From contig CM067514.1 in the NCBI GenBank assembly GCA_034509495.1, forward strand, positions 9,396,165 through 9,460,164: DNA of 64,000 nucleotides, in the 5' to 3' direction. Below the pieces are notes generated by a model. The model ran no database searches, was not told the origin of the DNA, and saw only the letters and a program-made list of their open reading frames with translations. Source of the DNA: Acestrorhynchus altus (Eukaryota > Chordata > Actinopteri > Characiformes > Acestrorhynchidae). Shown piece after piece: positions 60,821 through 64,000 of this stretch (position 1 is its first letter; every line of letters starts with the position of its first letter). A program made the translations under genes and the position numbers.

Positions 60821-61634
60821 GACTCTTATATTTATATGATAAACAGTCACATTTAGCAGTGAGATGTTGATATCTGGGCAACATCAGGACCTATTATTGC
60901 GTTTGTGATGTTACAATTATATATATTGTATACTGCTGTAGTGTACACTGAACACTGAATACATGAATAAAGTGTAGGTCTTTTGTCACATCACAAAAAC
61001 AGTGAACTATTATATTAGTCTGGTATAATTTGTATGTTGTGAATCTAATATCAAGATTTTTAAAAAAATAGAAACTTGGTCTTACATGAAAAGGGCCTTT
61101 TAAACCATTGTACACACAACTAGGTCAAGTGGACAGAGAAAAACACGACTGTTTAGACTCATGATCACATTTGTACTTCCTTCCATACCATTATGAAGCT
61201 CACATGATGGATGGACAGGCATCATTAGCAGATACGGGGCAAAGTGTCATACCTGTAATGGGATGTCAATAACTACAGTGACTCTCCCTCTCATTCAGGC
61301 TTCTAGATTATTACCGGCCCATAAATACAATTAGGCACACGGATGATTATTGGTTTGTGTCACTGCGGAGGAGTGTGTAAATCCAGTTGAGTGTCTATGT
61401 GCAGAAATCAGGAGCAATATAATCCATTCATCCTCCCATTACTTCACTGTGCACAGATAATCAGCACAGCTGTTAGCACGAATTAGACTCACTTCAAATG
61501 TTCACTAATATGAATAATTATCTTCGGCTGTGTGGGTGAGAAAGTAAATCCCACACTTTGTCACATAATATTAATTCTCTCTCAAATGAGATGATTGCCT
61601 TTGCCAGTAAAGTGGGTCTTGTACAATGGATGTA

Positions 61635-61900
61635 TTGGTCACTTTATTAGAAACATCTTTCTTATTTATACACCTTGCTGGTATACAGAGATTGTGGCCA
61701 TTTGTTGTGATGCACAGTTTGTCTTTGACATCATGTCTCAGGTTTTGACCACAGATGCACCTTGGCAGTTTTTGGAATGTGGTCCATTTTCAATCTAACA
61801 GTGATGTGTGTCATATCGCCAGCAACACCACTGTCACTGACTACCGCTTTGATGCACGAGTATTGGTAATGGTAAATGACCACATCATTTAATTCTACAC
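61635..61900. mobile_element. Tc1-like end fragment
   Basis: Begins 'attggtcactttattagaaaca', the usual end of a fish Tc1 family, followed by decayed sequence. No second end found. Confidence 0.35.
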
Positions 61901-62718
61901 ACAGTTTGTTCTACCAAAGAATGGTTAAAGAAGAATAAAGATCATGTTTTGGAAGGGCCAAGTTAAATTCAAGTGAAATATTGTGGATGGGCCTGAAGCA
62001 AGCGGTTGATTAGAGGAATTTCATCAACAATAGTTGAAGCTGTTTATTTCTAAAATTCTTCCAAGCTGATGTGCAGGACTAATCAACAGTTACAAGAAAG
62101 ATTTAGTTGCATTGCTGCACAAGGTGGTTGCACCAGATACTGTAAGCAGATGTTTACATATGTTTGCCACTCACAGATATGTAATATATTGGATCATTTT
62201 TCCTCAATTGTTCCTAAATTTGTCCTACATTTTCCTGATTTTCCTCAAAAGAGTGTAATATCTTTCTCATTTGTTTGATTGGATCTCTCCTATATTTATC
62301 ATAACACATAACTTTAATAACAAGAGTGATAAAAACTCTATTGGTCATGATGTCAGAGTAAAATAGAATTAGATTGATCAATATGATATAAAAGAATAAA
62401 ATAAAAATGACTAATTTATTATTATTGTTCATTATAATAACAATGTATTATTGTATGGTAAATTATATGAAATGGTCATTTATAATGATTTATTATTAAT
62501 AATAAATTATAGCAAATGTCTAAATAATTAAGGCAGGGAAAATCAGTCCATGTTAAAAGTCAAAGAATGTGGATACGGTGAGCGGAGCTTCAATATCCGT
62601 GTTTGTAATGAAGCAGGTGGTCAGTGTAGCTTGCATTTCATCAGTATCTGCATTGACTAAATCAGTATTAGACCTGTAAATAAAACATCTTGATGAACAT
62701 TCAGAGAACTGACATTTA

Positions 62719-62885
62719 CCGTATTTTCCGGACTATAAGCCGCACCGGAATATAAGCCGCGCCCGCAAAGCTTTTAAAAAAACCTGGAAAATAACATATA
62801 TAAGATGAAAAAGCTGCACCTCATTATAAGCCGCATGGTTTAAAGTGTGGAAAAAATGTAGCGGCTTATAGTCCGGAAAATACGG
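62719..62885. mobile_element. Palindromic MITE copy 2 ('ttttccggactataagccg' family)
   Basis: 167 bp with near-perfect inverted ends CCGTATTTTCCGGACTATAA and TTATAGTCCGGAAAATACGG, flanked by TA (62717-62718, 62886-62887). Better preserved than copy 1 at 29699. Confidence 0.85.
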
Positions 62886-63389
62886 TACTTCGTGAGCTTG
62901 AATGTGTATTGACTCAAAATCAAGGCTGGGTCCTCAGTGTGGTTCAGTTGTAGAGGTGTTCGGTGGATCTGTGAACTGTAGAATAATATAGGCCTGTCAC
63001 TGTGGCAGTGCAAATTTCTTTGGCATGTAGGGCAACTTTCCTGTCACAGCAGAGGAATGAGAGCAATTTGTTTCATTCGCCTCTCTCCCCAAGACCATTA
63101 CGCTCTGATTAAGCCTCAGCAGTGGCCACATCTGTTTGATGCACACATTCTGCAGGGACCCAAGTAAAGATGACTTTAAAGGTGGGTAATGGAAGTGCAA
63201 TTTCATGTGCTTAACAGTACAGATCGTTAAACTACTTCTGCAAAAGTGTGCCAGACTTTCCATGTGTGTGTCATATTTCCACAGAACACAGATCTACATA
63301 AAAACACCCCTCAGTTTGTACAGAAGACCTGAATTAAGTGGAAGTTCTTTAAACTTCTTTGTATACAAATCTGGTTTATGAATGATCAT

Positions 63390-63620
63390 CATACACTATA
63401 TGGACACACCTATTGGGCACCTGTTCATTTAGAGTTTAGACTGCTTTTGTTGGAGTAACAGTCTCTACTGTCCAGGGAAGGCTTTCTACTAGATTTTTGG
63501 GGCATTGCTGTGAGGATTTGTTAGCATTCAACAACAAGAGCACTAGTGAGGTCTCATCCCCCAACTCCCCAATGCCGTTCACATTACAACAACCTGATGT
63601 TATGATGCCACAAAAAACTA
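63390..63620. mobile_element. Tc1-like element fragment
   Basis: Contains 'cactatatggacacacc' and 'ccagggaaggctttctactagattt', recognisable as one end and part of the body of a common fish element. The rest is absent. Confidence 0.4.
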
Positions 63621-64000
63621 TACGTTTGCATATATCAGCCTCAGCTGTTGGAAGAAGTCACTAAGTTGCAAGTAATATGTCTTGACACTGAAGTCAGAAG
63701 TCAGTACAAATGAGTCCCGAGTCAAGTTCAAAGTCAGGTTGAGTAAAGTCTCTTTCACATTATGTGATTTTTAATGCAGTGGAACCGTTACACGAGTCCG
63801 GAGTCCGAATACGGAGATTTTAAGCTGCTTTTTGAATTAGACACATTAACAGTCTTAGGTATTTTCAGTCTAAGGCAGAGCAATAAATAGTCTATTTATT
63901 TTTAAGCACGTTGGATTGAATTTGTCTGTAATGCCACTCTAATGTTAGAATGTGGGGGGAAGTAACATCAGAAAAATGTAGGTTATTTAAGAACCTTCTG

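Larger units (their letters stand above)
56911..64000. other. Gene-poor flank upstream of eif4g2
   Basis: No exon with recognisable homology was found on either strand. The stretch holds repeats at 59726-59773, 60060-60290, 60605-60820, 62719-62885 and 63390-63620. Non-repetitive tracts near 61290-61580 and 63050-63250 could be regulatory. Confidence 0.4.

Noticed and set aside
62997..63263. 88-codon minus frame upstream of eif4g2
   Set aside because: No domain, no splice context and no recognisable homology; chance frame.

Overview
This window reads as nuclear DNA of a ray-finned fish. Two genes encode proteins that align almost residue for residue with vertebrate CTR9 and eIF4G2/DAP5. Introns are mostly compact, and non-coding DNA is full of decayed Tc1/mariner elements, MITEs, one L1-type LINE, an L2-type LINE end and microsatellites. 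Several of the short non-autonomous repeat families resemble ones I associate with otophysan fishes (characins, catfishes, electric fishes), so an otophysan is my best guess. That part is inference and only moderately sure.

Layout. (1) 441-33910, minus strand: the 5' half of a large multi-exon gene whose 3' end lies beyond the left edge. Its first coding exons encode an EF-hand-like module and a long coiled coil of the KASH5/LRMP/MRVI1 type. Further coiled-coil and then Ser/Glu-rich disordered exons follow. Position next to ctr9 and eif4g2 matches mammalian MRVI1 (IRAG1), so I call it irag1-like. (2) 33911-38348: head-to-head spacer between irag1-like and ctr9, mostly transposon debris. (3) 38349-47776, plus strand: complete ctr9, 23 coding exons, 1162 codons, a Paf1-complex subunit. 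(4) 47777-49877: tail-to-tail 3'UTRs of ctr9 and eif4g2, poly(A) signals about 600 bp apart. (5) 49878-54818, minus strand: complete eif4g2 coding region, 20 coding exons, 892 codons, starting at a GUG codon as in mammals, with a non-coding first exon and a GC-rich promoter carrying two perfect CREs near 56 kb. (6) 56085-56910: an AT-rich minisatellite just upstream of that promoter. (7) 56911-64000: no recognisable gene, scattered repeats.

The MRVI1-CTR9-EIF4G2 order and orientations match human 11p15 as I recall it. CTR9 acts in transcription elongation and chromatin, eIF4G2 in cap-independent or alternative translation initiation, and IRAG proteins at the ER in Ca2+/IP3-receptor signalling, so this is conserved synteny rather than a pathway cluster. 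I found no undescribed system. The most interesting points are the KASH5-like N-terminal module at the irag1 locus, the conserved GUG start of eif4g2, two GC-AG introns, a microsatellite-flanked in-frame exon, and a 484-bp palindromic element inside ctr9. Exon boundaries were set by hand from splice sites, reading-frame continuity and recalled vertebrate homologues; no search was run.
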